From Pyrococcus sp. ST04 (GTDB lineage Archaea > Methanobacteriota_B > Thermococci > Thermococcales > Thermococcaceae), in NCBI RefSeq assembly GCF_000263735.1, contig NC_017946.1, forward strand, positions 723,348-787,347: a stretch of 64,000 nucleotides of DNA, written 5' to 3'. The notes beneath the pieces were generated by a model. It saw only the letters and a list, made by a program, of their open reading frames with translations. It was not told where the DNA came from and made no database searches. This document shows, piece by piece, positions 26,162 to 36,527 of this stretch. Both the position numbers and the translations under genes were made by a program. Numbering within the stretch: position 1 is the stretch's first letter; each line of letters starts with the position of its first letter.

Positions 26162-27109
26162 TTAGAACTTTATCCCGCCAATCAATAATGCAAGAACGGC
26201 CTTTTGGGCATGGAGCCTGTTCTCGGCCTGATCCCAGACAACACTGTTTGGTGAATCAATAACATCATCAGTAACTTCCTCTCCCCTGTGGGCTGGTAGG
26301 CAGTGCATGAACATATAGTCCGGCTTTGCATGCTTGACTAGGTCCTTGTTCACTTGGAACGGCTTGAATATCTTTCTTCTCTCCTCAGCCTCGGCTTCTT
26401 GGCCCATTGAAGCCCACACGTCAGTATAGACAACATCGGCATCCTTAACCGCTTTAACAGGATCGTGGAGTAACTCGAAGCTTCCCCCACTCTCTGCGGC
26501 ATTCTTTTCGGCCCACTTAATTACCTTCTCATCGGGCTCATATCCCTCGGGAGTAGCAACAACAACGTCAGCACCGAGCTTTGTTCCCGCTATCATGAGA
26601 GAGTGTGCGACGTTATTGCCGTCTCCAACATATGCAACTTTCACGCCTTGAATCCTGCCCTTCTTCTCCCAAATCGTCATATAGTCTGCCAAGGCTTGGC
26701 ATGGATGTGAGAAGTCGCTGAGTCCGTTTATTACCGGAACTGATGCATACTTAGCGAGATCTTCGACGTCCTTATGATCATAAACCCTTGCCATTATAGC
26801 ATCTACATACCTGCTGAGAACCCTTGCCGTATCAGCTATAGTCTCTCCCCTCCTAAGCTGTAGGTCTTGAGCGTTCAGATAGAGGGCATGCCCGCCAAGG
26901 TGAGCCATTGCAACTTCAAAGCTCACTCTAGTTCTTGTGGAGGGCTTCTGGAAGATCATTGCGAGTGTTTTGCCCTCAAGAAGTCTGTGAGGCTTTCCTA
27001 TCTTCTGCCAAATCTTGAGCATCTTTGCGGTCTCGAGTATTGTCCATATCTCTTCCGGAGTGTAGTCCTGTAAACATAGAAGGTCTCTTCCGGCCAGGCT
27101 AACCACCAT
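26162..27109 (-). CDS. argF: Ornithine carbamoyltransferase
   Basis: 315 residues from the ATG at 27109 (MVVSLAGRDLLCLQDYTPEE); an in-frame extension to 27172 lacks support. The enzyme makes citrulline from carbamoyl phosphate and ornithine. Signature motifs are STRTR (carbamoyl-phosphate site), HPCQALADYMT and HCLPAHRGEEV near the end. CpkA at 38869 in this window would supply carbamoyl phosphate; channelling between the two has been proposed in P. furiosus. Confidence 0.96.
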   Translation of the reverse strand: MVVSLAGRDLLCLQDYTPEEIWTILETAKMLKIWQKIGKPHRLLEGKTLAMIFQKPSTRTRVSFEVAMAHLGGHALYLNAQDLQLRRGETIADTARVLSRYVDAIMARVYDHKDVEDLAKYASVPVINGLSDFSHPCQALADYMTIWEKKGRIQGVKVAYVGDGNNVAHSLMIAGTKLGADVVVATPEGYEPDEKVIKWAEKNAAESGGSFELLHDPVKAVKDADVVYTDVWASMGQEAEAEERRKIFKPFQVNKDLVKHAKPDYMFMHCLPAHRGEEVTDDVIDSPNSVVWDQAENRLHAQKAVLALLIGGIKF

Positions 27110-27235
27110 GTTCATCACCGCTAAAATGTTTTCAGGCATTTTAATAACTCTTTCGTCAAAAAACCTGTTCATAAACCGAATATGTTTAGGAATAACGGGA
27201 GATATTGGTTTCCAAATGTAATGGGGATACCTATC

Positions 27236-28033
27236 TTATCTTGCTAATTTCAGTATCTCCTGTGGAGCACCGGCAATCTCTACGAGGTACTCTGCCTCAA
27301 CTATATGAAGCCTTCCTGGAACTACGAGAACGTGAGGTTGCCTTCCGAAGTCCTCCTCTATTAAATCCCTAACGTACCCGGCCCTTATCGTTGGTTCTAA
27401 AGAGCCGGCCCTTGCCAAGACAACGACCAATGTGTTCGGGGTGAAAACACCCTCACCCTTCATTTCTTCAACTTTAAGTAGGAGCTCCATAGCTTCATTG
27501 GCCGTCATGTATTTTCCCTTTTCAGCTTTTATATCTAGGAACAGTAAGGTGTGAAGGCCTCTTTCTTTATTTTCCTTTATAACGTCATAGTAGCTCGTTG
27601 GAAACCAGTTACCCTCGGGATAAGCCACGGTAGCGCTTTTTCCGAACTTATATATATGAAGACCAGTTATCGCGATTGCAGAATATATGCTGGGAGCATG
27701 AATTACATAACTCTTAACTCCCATTTTCTTGGCCCTAATCCTCAGTTCTGCATGCGTTGTTGCAACCATGGGATCTCCAGCCGTTAAAAACGCAACATCC
27801 TTTTCTTTGGCCTCCGGGAGAACAATCCTTTCAAAGTTTAATTCAACATCTTCTCTGCTTAGAACGGTTATCTCCTTTTTAATGAGTTCCTCTATCTTTT
27901 TTAGTGTAGTTCCGGCCAATAGGGAAGTATAAAATTCAGCGTAAACTTTCTCACATCTCCTTGCTATTTCCAACCCCTTAAGGGTTATGTCCTTTTCATC
28001 ATATAATCCAAGACCAATAAAGTATAGGACCAT
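27236..28033 (-). CDS. dph5: Diphthine synthase
   Basis: 265 residues. Dph5 trimethylates the precursor of diphthamide on elongation factor 2, using S-adenosylmethionine. It has the tetrapyrrole-methylase-like fold with motifs MVLYFIGLGLYDEKDITLKGLE, FLTAGDPMVATTH and the later IYKFGKSATVAYPEGNWFPTSYYDV. The ribosome site GAGGTGAGATA precedes the ATG. The next gene on the strand (metallo-beta-lactamase protein) ends 23 bp upstream of it. Confidence 0.96.
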   Translation of the reverse strand: MVLYFIGLGLYDEKDITLKGLEIARRCEKVYAEFYTSLLAGTTLKKIEELIKKEITVLSREDVELNFERIVLPEAKEKDVAFLTAGDPMVATTHAELRIRAKKMGVKSYVIHAPSIYSAIAITGLHIYKFGKSATVAYPEGNWFPTSYYDVIKENKERGLHTLLFLDIKAEKGKYMTANEAMELLLKVEEMKGEGVFTPNTLVVVLARAGSLEPTIRAGYVRDLIEEDFGRQPHVLVVPGRLHIVEAEYLVEIAGAPQEILKLAR

Positions 28034-28056
28034 TATCTCACCTCCTTCTCTGCCTT

Positions 28057-28896
28057 TTAAATTGAAAGTAGCCCAGATTTTCTAAGATCCTCCCCTTTTT
28101 TAATCGGGAATGCTTCATAACCAAGTCCCCTTAATAGTTTTGCAAATGCCCTAGAGTAGCCAAATATAGTAAAAACAGTTTCTGGATTAACTCTTTCAAC
28201 GATTTCAACTAACTCCCAAAAATCTGCATGGTTACTGAGTTTTATGCTCCCAAATCCTGAAACTTTAATCCCTCTACTTGATGAAACGATCACATTGCTC
28301 TCCTCATCTATTTTCAACTTAACTCCAAACTTTGAGTAGATCCTTGAAACCTTCTTAATAGCATTATCAACTTTTGGAGCGTATCCATGAGCATTTAGAA
28401 TTGATATTACCTCTTGAGCTTTTCCATAAGGATTGGCCATGAATACTGGAGTTTCTCCTCTGTCTAATGATTTTTCAACCTCTCCTATTATAATCTTCTC
28501 AACATGTTTAGGACTTGGAAAGGAGTACATTGGAACTCCGAAAGTTGCCTCTATGATCAGAAAATCGGCTCGAGGGACTTTAGCTTTTTTAGCCGTTCTT
28601 AATTTTTCTAATTTAATGTCGCCAGTATAATAGAGGGTTCCTTCGTCAAGCCAAATCTTTATTCCACTCGCGCCCAAAATATGGCCAGACGGATAGAGTT
28701 TTGCCTTGTAATCCCCAATATAAAATCTTTTTCCCAACTTAACAATTTTATAGAACTTTGAATTTCTCAAATGGCTGAAATATGCAGTTTCTTTTGTGGA
28801 AAATATTATTTTAGCTGAAGCGAAGTGATCTGTATGAGCATGGCTTTGGAATGCAACATTTCCCTTCCAATCTAGGGCTATTGAACCGATGAGCAT
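28057..28896 (-). CDS. Metallo-beta-lactamase fold nuclease-like protein
   Basis: 279 residues. HAHTDH near residue 20 is the HxHxDH metal motif; PSGHILGASGIKIWL with GDIKLEK and SNHADFWEL near the end complete a pattern seen in RNA 3'-end processing factors and the SNM1/Artemis branch. It is shorter than the full beta-CASP KH-domain RNases of archaea, with no KH domain, so it is probably a distinct exonuclease-like paralogue. Substrate unknown. It lies upstream of dph5 on the same strand and is divergent from the M20 gene. Confidence 0.8.
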   Translation of the reverse strand: MLIGSIALDWKGNVAFQSHAHTDHFASAKIIFSTKETAYFSHLRNSKFYKIVKLGKRFYIGDYKAKLYPSGHILGASGIKIWLDEGTLYYTGDIKLEKLRTAKKAKVPRADFLIIEATFGVPMYSFPSPKHVEKIIIGEVEKSLDRGETPVFMANPYGKAQEVISILNAHGYAPKVDNAIKKVSRIYSKFGVKLKIDEESNVIVSSSRGIKVSGFGSIKLSNHADFWELVEIVERVNPETVFTIFGYSRAFAKLLRGLGYEAFPIKKGEDLRKSGLLSI

Positions 28897-28944
28897 ACGA
28901 AAGGCTGATATTTTTTATGGGTAATATATCATTCGGTGGTTTCG

Positions 28945-30090
28945 ATGAAGTTCGACCCACTAAAAGAAGCATTGAAAATTAAAGAAGAAATAATTGCATG
29001 GAGAAGAGACTTCCACATGCATCCAGAGCTTGCATTCGAGGAGGAAAGAACCTCAAAGATAGTGGAGGAACATCTTAGGGATTGGGGTTATAAGATCAAG
29101 AGGGTAGGAACAGGAATAATAGCCGACATTGGTGAAGGAGACAAAATAATAGCCCTAAGGGCGGATATGGATGCCCTACCCATTCAAGAAGAGAACGATG
29201 TTCCCTACAAGTCTCAAGTCCCAGGGAAAATGCACGCATGTGGTCACGATGCTCACACGGCAATGCTTCTAGGGGCTGCGAAGATAATATCTGAGCACTC
29301 CGAAGAGCTGAATAACAAAGTGAGGCTGATATTCCAACCAGCTGAGGAAATAGGAAATGGTGCTCTTAAGATGATAGAAGGTGGAGCATTAGAGGGAGTT
29401 GCTGCAATATTTGGAATTCATGTATGGGCTGAGCTTGAATCTGGTATTGTTGGAGTTAGAGACGGTCCATTCCTGGCTGGAGTTGGCAGGTTCTTAGCTA
29501 AGATAATTGGAAAAGGAGGTCACGGTGCGGCTCCTCAGTATGCAATCGATCCAATTCCAGCTGCAGCTGATGCTGTTTTAGGCCTCCAAAGAATAGTTGC
29601 TAGGGAAATTGATCCTTTAGAGAGTGCCGTCGTGACAGTTGGTAGAATTCAAGGAGGTTCAGCTTTCAACGTTATTCCTGAGAGCGTTGAGATCGAGGGT
29701 ACGTTTAGATTCTTCAGCAATGAACTTGGTGATTTCATCAAGAGTAGAATTGAGGAAATAATTGAAAATACAGCGAGGGCCCACAGATGTAAAGCTGAAA
29801 TAAAAACCGAGATTCTTGGCCCACCAACTATAAATAATAGGGAAATGGTAGACTTCGTTAGAGAGGTTGCAGAGGAGATTGGCCTTAAAGTTGGGGAAGT
29901 CAGAAAAACACTTGGTGGAGAAGACTTTGCCTTTTATCTTCAAAAAGTACCAGGGGCATTCATAGCACTAGGAATAAGAAATGAGAAAAAGGGAATCATA
30001 TATCCCCATCACCATCCAAGATTTGATGTTGATGAAGATGTTTTGCCTCTTGGAACAGCACTTGAGGTTGCATTAGCTTTCAGGTTCTAG
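28945..30090 (+). CDS. M20 family amidohydrolase (carboxypeptidase/aminoacylase)
   Basis: 381 residues from the ATG at 28945, spaced 6 bases from GGTGG; a GTG at 28936 is less likely. Zinc ligands and catalytic residues are present: HACGHDAHTAM, PAEEIGNGA, GIHVWAEL and late H in YPHHHPRFD. The family hydrolyses N-acyl amino acids or C-terminal peptide bonds; in Pyrococcus such proteins are called aminoacylase or carboxypeptidase. The exact substrate is not fixed by sequence. Confidence 0.92.
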   Translation: MKFDPLKEALKIKEEIIAWRRDFHMHPELAFEEERTSKIVEEHLRDWGYKIKRVGTGIIADIGEGDKIIALRADMDALPIQEENDVPYKSQVPGKMHACGHDAHTAMLLGAAKIISEHSEELNNKVRLIFQPAEEIGNGALKMIEGGALEGVAAIFGIHVWAELESGIVGVRDGPFLAGVGRFLAKIIGKGGHGAAPQYAIDPIPAAADAVLGLQRIVAREIDPLESAVVTVGRIQGGSAFNVIPESVEIEGTFRFFSNELGDFIKSRIEEIIENTARAHRCKAEIKTEILGPPTINNREMVDFVREVAEEIGLKVGEVRKTLGGEDFAFYLQKVPGAFIALGIRNEKKGIIYPHHHPRFDVDEDVLPLGTALEVALAFRF

Positions 30091-30545
30091 AGATTTGCGA
30101 GTATTTCTTCTTCTTCCATCGTTCTTTCACAGTAATGACACCTAACCTTTAAAGGCTCCTTGCTGATGACGTAAAACTTTGTAGTTACGTATTCATAGTT
30201 AGTTATGCAGTTTGGATTTCCACACTTAAGTATCCCTTCAATGACGTCAGGTATCTCAACCTTAAACTTCTCCACGACCTTGTAGTCTCTTATTATATTT
30301 ACCGTTGCAGAAGGTGCAACGAGTGCAATTTTGTTTACTTCTTCTTCGCTGAGGAACTTCCCCTCTACCTTAACGATATCCTTCCTACCAAGTTTTTTGC
30401 TTGGGACATTCATTGCCAGCAAAACTGCTCCACCATTTGCTAATCTACCGAGCTTGAGTATCTCTATAACCTTTAGGCCTTTTCCGGCAGGTATATGATC
30501 TATAACGGTTCCCTCCTTAATTGCAGAAACCTTAAGCTCGGGCAT
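30087..30545 (-). CDS. pyrI: Aspartate carbamoyltransferase regulatory subunit
   Basis: 152 residues, standard for PyrI, which carries the allosteric nucleotide site and a structural zinc. N-terminal effector domain MPELKVSAIKEGTVIDHIPAGKGLKVIEIL is followed by a zinc domain with cysteines CGNPNC and CHYC. It starts immediately after the pyrB stop (30546), so the two subunits are made together. Confidence 0.97.
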   Translation of the reverse strand: MPELKVSAIKEGTVIDHIPAGKGLKVIEILKLGRLANGGAVLLAMNVPSKKLGRKDIVKVEGKFLSEEEVNKIALVAPSATVNIIRDYKVVEKFKVEIPDVIEGILKCGNPNCITNYEYVTTKFYVISKEPLKVRCHYCERTMEEEEILANL

Positions 30546-31484
<939 letters not shown>

Positions 31485-31500
31485 TCAGTGAAAGTTCACG

Positions 31501-31550
31501 GTTATATAAGGTTTGCTTTGACAAAAATATGTCACCATGAAAAGACATAT
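31501..31550 (-). promoter_or_regulatory. pyrB TATA box and upstream inverted repeat
   Basis: CTTATATAAC (31501-31510, minus strand) is the pyrBI TATA box. Upstream of it, 31527-31550 holds the inverted repeat ATATGTC-N10-GACATAT, positioned between pyrB and the divergent surface-protein gene, so it could serve either. Function is inferred only. Confidence 0.45.
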
Positions 31551-31587
31551 ATTATCCGAGATGGTAAAAATAGCCAGGTGAGAAAGT

Positions 31588-32748
31588 ATGATAAAGCGTT
31601 CATTGATACCAACCGCACTCTCCATAATATTAATACTAACTCTCATGGCACCGCTAAGTGAGGCCTGTTTCTTTCCTCAAGACCTCTACGCTGTAGAAGT
31701 TGAGCTTACCAAAATCAAGGACTACAATCTTGCTCCTCTCCTTAGCGCAAAGAATGTACTTATTGAGGAAGACGGAAAAATTGTATATAGGTCACACTAC
31801 GACGAAAGATTGGCTGTGATAGTCTGGAAAGATAAAGAAGGTAAACTTCATGTGAGAGTCCAAATACCAACGGAGAGAAAAATAATCTACGAATATGAAG
31901 AAATTTTTACGGCTGTTATCCCATTGGAAGATGTTAAGGAGAGAGCGAAGAGATTTGGATGGTACGTTGAAGGTAATAGAGTGGAGAAAGAAAACTTGAC
32001 CATTATCTTTACTCCACTTAAAGGAAAAGAGTGTAACTCAGATCTTGACTGTAAAGTTAGTGGTTGCTCAGGAGAAGTGTGTGCTCCAAGGAATAAGACC
32101 ATATATTCGATCTGCATTTACCGGGAGTGGTATAAGTGTCTTAACTTAACAAGCTGTGGATGCTACAATGGATTCTGTACTTGGAAACCAAATAAAGAAT
32201 TCCTTTCTTGTCTAAAAAGCTACAACGTATCTCTAGAAGAAATAATTCAGGCAAGAACAAGAGTTAAGATTTCGATAAGAGGTGAAGAACTTGGTTATGG
32301 GGAAATAGAAGAGTTGAAGAGAGTTTTAGGATGCAACGTGCCAAGGAACTTTACGAGAACAGTTATAGATATTAAGGTTATTCCAAAAATAAATCCTGAT
32401 ACTCTAAACGCGGGAAAAGCTATTGAGAAAGAACTTAAGTGGCTAAGAAGTATTGGGGTAATCAAGATAAACGATAGTGACATTGAAAAAATAGTAAAGG
32501 TTGCTAAGTGGGGGTATGCGGGATATAACTCTAGAATTGGCTTTTATGATGACAAGTGGATCCCATACTCCAATGCCTCGAATGCAGTCTTGATTAGATG
32601 TGGAGGCTTAGCTTACGAGGAGTATAACCTTCCGCCCTCAACCCCAATAGTCAACTCGACGAGAACTGAAGAAACTCCTACTCGTGAAGTTTGTGGTCCA
32701 GGGGTTATCCTGCTCTTAATAATGTTAGGGGGAGTGAGGAGAAAATGA
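31588..32748 (+). CDS. Eight-cysteine secreted protein with CGP-CTERM sorting tail
   Basis: 386 residues. An N-terminal signal peptide (LIPTALSIILILTLMAPLSEA) and a C-terminal tail VCGPGVILLLIMLGGVRRK mark a CGP-CTERM surface protein of Thermococcales: Cys-Gly-Pro, short hydrophobic helix, basic end. A cysteine-dense block in the middle (about residues 150-215: CNSDLDCKVSGCSGEVC and, further on, CLNLTSCGCYNGFC) matches the eight-cysteine-cluster domain often found with such tails. A Thr/Pro-rich linker (PPSTPIVNSTRTEETPTRE) precedes the tail. Its stop overlaps the start of the ThiN regulator gene. Confidence 0.88.
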   Translation: MIKRSLIPTALSIILILTLMAPLSEACFFPQDLYAVEVELTKIKDYNLAPLLSAKNVLIEEDGKIVYRSHYDERLAVIVWKDKEGKLHVRVQIPTERKIIYEYEEIFTAVIPLEDVKERAKRFGWYVEGNRVEKENLTIIFTPLKGKECNSDLDCKVSGCSGEVCAPRNKTIYSICIYREWYKCLNLTSCGCYNGFCTWKPNKEFLSCLKSYNVSLEEIIQARTRVKISIRGEELGYGEIEELKRVLGCNVPRNFTRTVIDIKVIPKINPDTLNAGKAIEKELKWLRSIGVIKINDSDIEKIVKVAKWGYAGYNSRIGFYDDKWIPYSNASNAVLIRCGGLAYEEYNLPPSTPIVNSTRTEETPTREVCGPGVILLLIMLGGVRRK

Positions 32749-33638
32749 GAACACCAACATCATTTTGGGCAGAGGTGATTTTACCAGCAATAAGAGCTTT
32801 GATAGCTAAGACTTTGTATTCTCAGGGTTACTCTCAAATAAAAATAGCTGAAGAGCTGGGGGTAACACAAGCAATGGTTAGTAAATATCTATCAAAATAT
32901 TCGCCTCCTGAGTTACTTGGGCCGATAATAGACGACCTTGAAATCTTGGCAATAACGATATCTGAAATGATAATGCAAGGCCAGAAGAAAGAAGAAATAG
33001 TAAAGATTCTGGAAAGAAAGTTCTTTGAGTTTTTGCAAGATGAAAAATTCTGTAGGCTATATTCAAAGTACTCAAAGATGCCCGAAAGTGTATGTAAGGA
33101 GGTATTTCCTGAAGAACATGAAAAAAGAGAAGTTCTTGAACAGCTTTCAAAGGCATTGGATATATTGCTAAAAGATGACACGTTCCCTAATCTAATCCCA
33201 GAAATAAGGAGCAACTTTGCATACTCTCTCAAAAATCCCAAGAATGAAGAAGATGTAGCCGCAATTCCTGGTAGGATAACAGTTGTAAAAGGGAAACCTT
33301 TCGCCATGCCTCCGGACTTTGGCGTTAGCAGGCACACTGCTAGATTACTTGTAAAGGTTTCCAAATATAACCCCTCAATAAGGTCAGTGCTGAATATTAG
33401 GCTTGGAGAGGACATCCTGAGGGCATTAGAGAAATCTGGGCTGAGGGTTTGTTACCTTGAGAAAAAGGATAGAACAATTGAAGAAACTGAAAACGACATA
33501 GCAAAACTCTTTGAAAAAGATGTCTGTGATGTTGTTGTTGATCCTGGAGGCTATGGGTTAGAACCTTGTGTGTATATCTTTGGTAGAGACCCGCTAGAAG
33601 TAGTAGGTAAGCTGAAAATAATTGAGCAAAATTTATGA
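32745..33638 (+). CDS. HTH-ThiN regulator (ThiR-like)
   Basis: 297 residues from the ATG at 32745, sharing ATGA with the upstream stop. The N-terminal HTH (GYSQIKIAEELGVTQAMVSKYLSKY) is followed by a helical linker and a C-terminal ThiN domain (about residues 170-297; PGRITVVKGKPFAMPPDFGVSRHTARLL and the VVDPGGYGLEPCVYIFG end). ThiN domains are either thiamine-phosphate synthases or, when fused to HTH, thiamine-responsive repressors named ThiR. I favour the regulator role. Coupling to a surface protein rather than to thiamine genes is unusual. Confidence 0.82.
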   Translation: MRTPTSFWAEVILPAIRALIAKTLYSQGYSQIKIAEELGVTQAMVSKYLSKYSPPELLGPIIDDLEILAITISEMIMQGQKKEEIVKILERKFFEFLQDEKFCRLYSKYSKMPESVCKEVFPEEHEKREVLEQLSKALDILLKDDTFPNLIPEIRSNFAYSLKNPKNEEDVAAIPGRITVVKGKPFAMPPDFGVSRHTARLLVKVSKYNPSIRSVLNIRLGEDILRALEKSGLRVCYLEKKDRTIEETENDIAKLFEKDVCDVVVDPGGYGLEPCVYIFGRDPLEVVGKLKIIEQNL

Positions 33639-34190
<552 letters not shown>

Positions 34191-34298
34191 TAACTTTTTA
34201 GCTTTTTTCTTCTTACCTCTTCTCCTTAGAAAACGAGCTCAAAAGAGAAGTCAACTATTTAAGCTAAATCGTCATGAATTTCTGCTTGGGTGAACTCT

Positions 34299-34712
34299 AT
34301 GAGGGTCGTTAGGAAGGAGCTACACTTCTCAACAAAAGGGGAAATAGACCTAGTGGACATAACTCATGAAGTGGAGAAATTTGTTGCAGAAAGTGAAATA
34401 ACGAATGGCCAAGTTCTAATATTCGTCCCTGGGGCTACTGGGGCAATAATAGCCATCGAACATGAGGAAGGTCTGCTTGAAGACTTTAAGAGTTGGCTAA
34501 GAGAAGTGATACCCAAAGATAGGCACTATCTCCACAACAGGTTTGACGACAACGCACACTCTCATCTTAGGGCGACACTTCTTGGACCGAGTCTGGTGTT
34601 CCCAATAGTGGATGGAGAATTAATGAGGGGAACATGGCAGCAAATATTCTTTGTTGAACTTGATACAAGGCCAAGAAGGAGGAGAGTCATTCTCCAGGCT
34701 ATTGGAGAATAG
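34299..34712 (+). CDS. YjbQ family (UPF0047) protein
   Basis: 137 residues from the ATG at 34299, preceded by GGGTGA. The family motifs are visible: VFVPGATGAIIAIEHEEG, then HLRATLLGPSLVFPIVDG and GTWQQIFFVELDTRPRRRRV. Family members have weak thiamine-phosphate-synthase-like activity in some reports, but the true role is unknown. Converges on the YgjP gene with 14 bp overlap. Confidence 0.9.
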   Translation: MRVVRKELHFSTKGEIDLVDITHEVEKFVAESEITNGQVLIFVPGATGAIIAIEHEEGLLEDFKSWLREVIPKDRHYLHNRFDDNAHSHLRATLLGPSLVFPIVDGELMRGTWQQIFFVELDTRPRRRRVILQAIGE

Positions 34713-35319
34713 CCCTCCAAAGCTCATTAGAATGGACTATAAACCACCACTTCTTCAGTTCCCTCCTTATCTCCTTATAATCTGGATGGAATCTAGCAAC
34801 TATACTCCAGAATTTTTTATTATGCCTCATCTCTATGAGATGGGCAAGCTCGTGCGTTACTAAATAATGAACCAGTCTTGGGGGAAGGGCGGCAGCCGCC
34901 AAATTGATAGTTATAGATCTTTTCCACGTCGCTGTTCCCCACTTTGCTTTCAGAGGTCTTATGTATATTCTGTTTGGGAATACTCCAATAATACCTCCAA
35001 CTTCTTCTACAACGCTTTTGATGTACTCTCTTAATGACTCCCTGACTTCCTCCCTTAGGACTTCTGGGTCTTTGTTGACTTCAATAAACTCTCCAAAAAG
35101 AGGGAATCCTGACTTATTGAGGTTAAAAGCTTCTTCAACTATCTTAAGCTTGCTGAGTATCCATTTTTTCTTCTTTCTAAGGATGTCTTCAACAATTCTT
35201 TCACACGGTGTAGTGACGAGGAGTGAGCCATCTTCCAATATCCTTATTGTCACGTACTTAACAGGTTTCACTCTAACTATGTACTTTACGGGCTTTCCGT
35301 CAAGAAGTATAGTTGGCAT
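34699..35319 (-). CDS. YgjP/SprT-like metallopeptidase family protein
   Basis: 206 residues. The zinc motif HELAHL with a third His a few residues on (EMRHNKKFW) marks an M48-like YgjP protein (DUF45). An N-terminal beta-rich region (MPTILLDGKPVKYIVRVK) precedes. The physiological substrate is unknown. Its start region is divergent from the Trm10 gene, whose upstream ORF would overlap it. Confidence 0.88.
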   Translation of the reverse strand: MPTILLDGKPVKYIVRVKPVKYVTIRILEDGSLLVTTPCERIVEDILRKKKKWILSKLKIVEEAFNLNKSGFPLFGEFIEVNKDPEVLREEVRESLREYIKSVVEEVGGIIGVFPNRIYIRPLKAKWGTATWKRSITINLAAAALPPRLVHYLVTHELAHLIEMRHNKKFWSIVARFHPDYKEIRRELKKWWFIVHSNELWRAILQ

Positions 35320-35369
35320 GTTATAAACTTCTCAAAAATCTTAAAAACTCCTTCTCCAGCTTGGAAGCG

Positions 35370-36479
35370 ATGAGGAAGCCAGGAGACATACTAAGGGAAA
35401 TACTAAAAGAAAAAGGAATAGAAAGGGTCGGGACGCTATCAAGGAAATGGCCTTCCGGGGAGGATATATTCCAGGAACTTGCCCTTCTCCTATTAGAAGG
35501 AGATGGTGCAATAGTTAAGCTCCAAGAACCTACGGCTGAATCTTGGGATCTCTCTGGAAAAAAGAGGGGACCATCAATATATGCATATGTTAGACCTTGT
35601 ATGGTTGAGAAGTTTGAGGTTGTGATTTCACGGGAAGATCTGATGAGAAGGCTTCCTGACTATCCATGGATAATAATTGACTTAATGTTCTGGCACAAGC
35701 ACATTCCAAAGGAAAAAGGGAAAGTGTCTCTCCAACTTAGAGAAACTTACGCTGTAGCCAGGAGAATGTTCTGGCCTAGAAGGGTTGCAATAACGTGGGT
35801 TAATGAGGAGTTCAGAAAAATGGCCAAGCTGCCCCTAGAGAAAGTTGAGGCATCCCCTGTACCAACGGCTGAGTTCCTCAGGAGTAGGGGAATTAAAAGG
35901 GTTGTTCTTCTGGATCCAAATGCCCCAGAAGTCCTATCTAAGGAGGATCTAAAGGAGAAAGCCTTCATAATAGGCGGAATAGTAGATATGAAGGGAGACA
36001 AAAAGGGAACCACAGCAAAAATTGGAGAGAGCTTGGAGTCTCAAGGGATTGAGGTTTTGAGGAGAAAAATAGTCTTAAGGGGAGATGTTGTTGGAGTTCC
36101 TGACAGGATAAATCACATAGCTGAAATCTTGATACGGATGTTATATGGAGAGGATATGGAAAAAGCAGTCCTCGCTGTTCAGGCACCTACTCATGCGAGA
36201 TGGAGGCTTAGGAAAGAGATTCCCAAGAGAAAAATCCGATATTTGATAGATGGAAAGTTATACTTAGTAGTTGAGAAAGAGCTTTATGACGAACTTAAGG
36301 AGTGGCTGAACATTAGATGGGAGGATTTTGTAAAAGTTCTCAGAGAAACTGGCATGGTGGCTCTTGAGAGAAAAAGAATTCACCACCTAAATAAGATATC
36401 GGTATACAGATTTGACAGAAGTGGAGGGAAGAGGGTGATTCTGCTTAAAAGAGTTGCCCTTCTCTGCTATAATTGCTAA
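35370..36479 (+). CDS. tRNA (purine-9, N1) methyltransferase, archaeal Trm10 family
   Basis: 369 residues from the ATG at 35370; the reading upstream to 35313 would overlap the divergent gene and begins unnaturally. Trm10-type SPOUT methyltransferases place m1G or m1A at tRNA position 9; the Thermococcus member does both. Hallmarks are VVLLDPNAPEVL, then FIIGGIVDMKGDKKGTT (the SAM-binding knot region) and the catalytic surroundings KIVLRGDVVGVPDRINHIAEIL. An N-terminal extension and a C-terminal ~100-residue tail are present, as expected in Thermococcales. Confidence 0.82.
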   Translation: MRKPGDILREILKEKGIERVGTLSRKWPSGEDIFQELALLLLEGDGAIVKLQEPTAESWDLSGKKRGPSIYAYVRPCMVEKFEVVISREDLMRRLPDYPWIIIDLMFWHKHIPKEKGKVSLQLRETYAVARRMFWPRRVAITWVNEEFRKMAKLPLEKVEASPVPTAEFLRSRGIKRVVLLDPNAPEVLSKEDLKEKAFIIGGIVDMKGDKKGTTAKIGESLESQGIEVLRRKIVLRGDVVGVPDRINHIAEILIRMLYGEDMEKAVLAVQAPTHARWRLRKEIPKRKIRYLIDGKLYLVVEKELYDELKEWLNIRWEDFVKVLRETGMVALERKRIHHLNKISVYRFDRSGGKRVILLKRVALLCYNC

Positions 36480-36527
36480 ACCATATACTTTTAAGGAGGG
36501 TTTATGTCTGTCTATTTTTGAAGGAAA

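Noticed and set aside
27110-27172. N-terminal extension of ArgF
   Set aside because: Archaeal OTC begins MVVSLAGRDLL; the extra 21 residues lack support.
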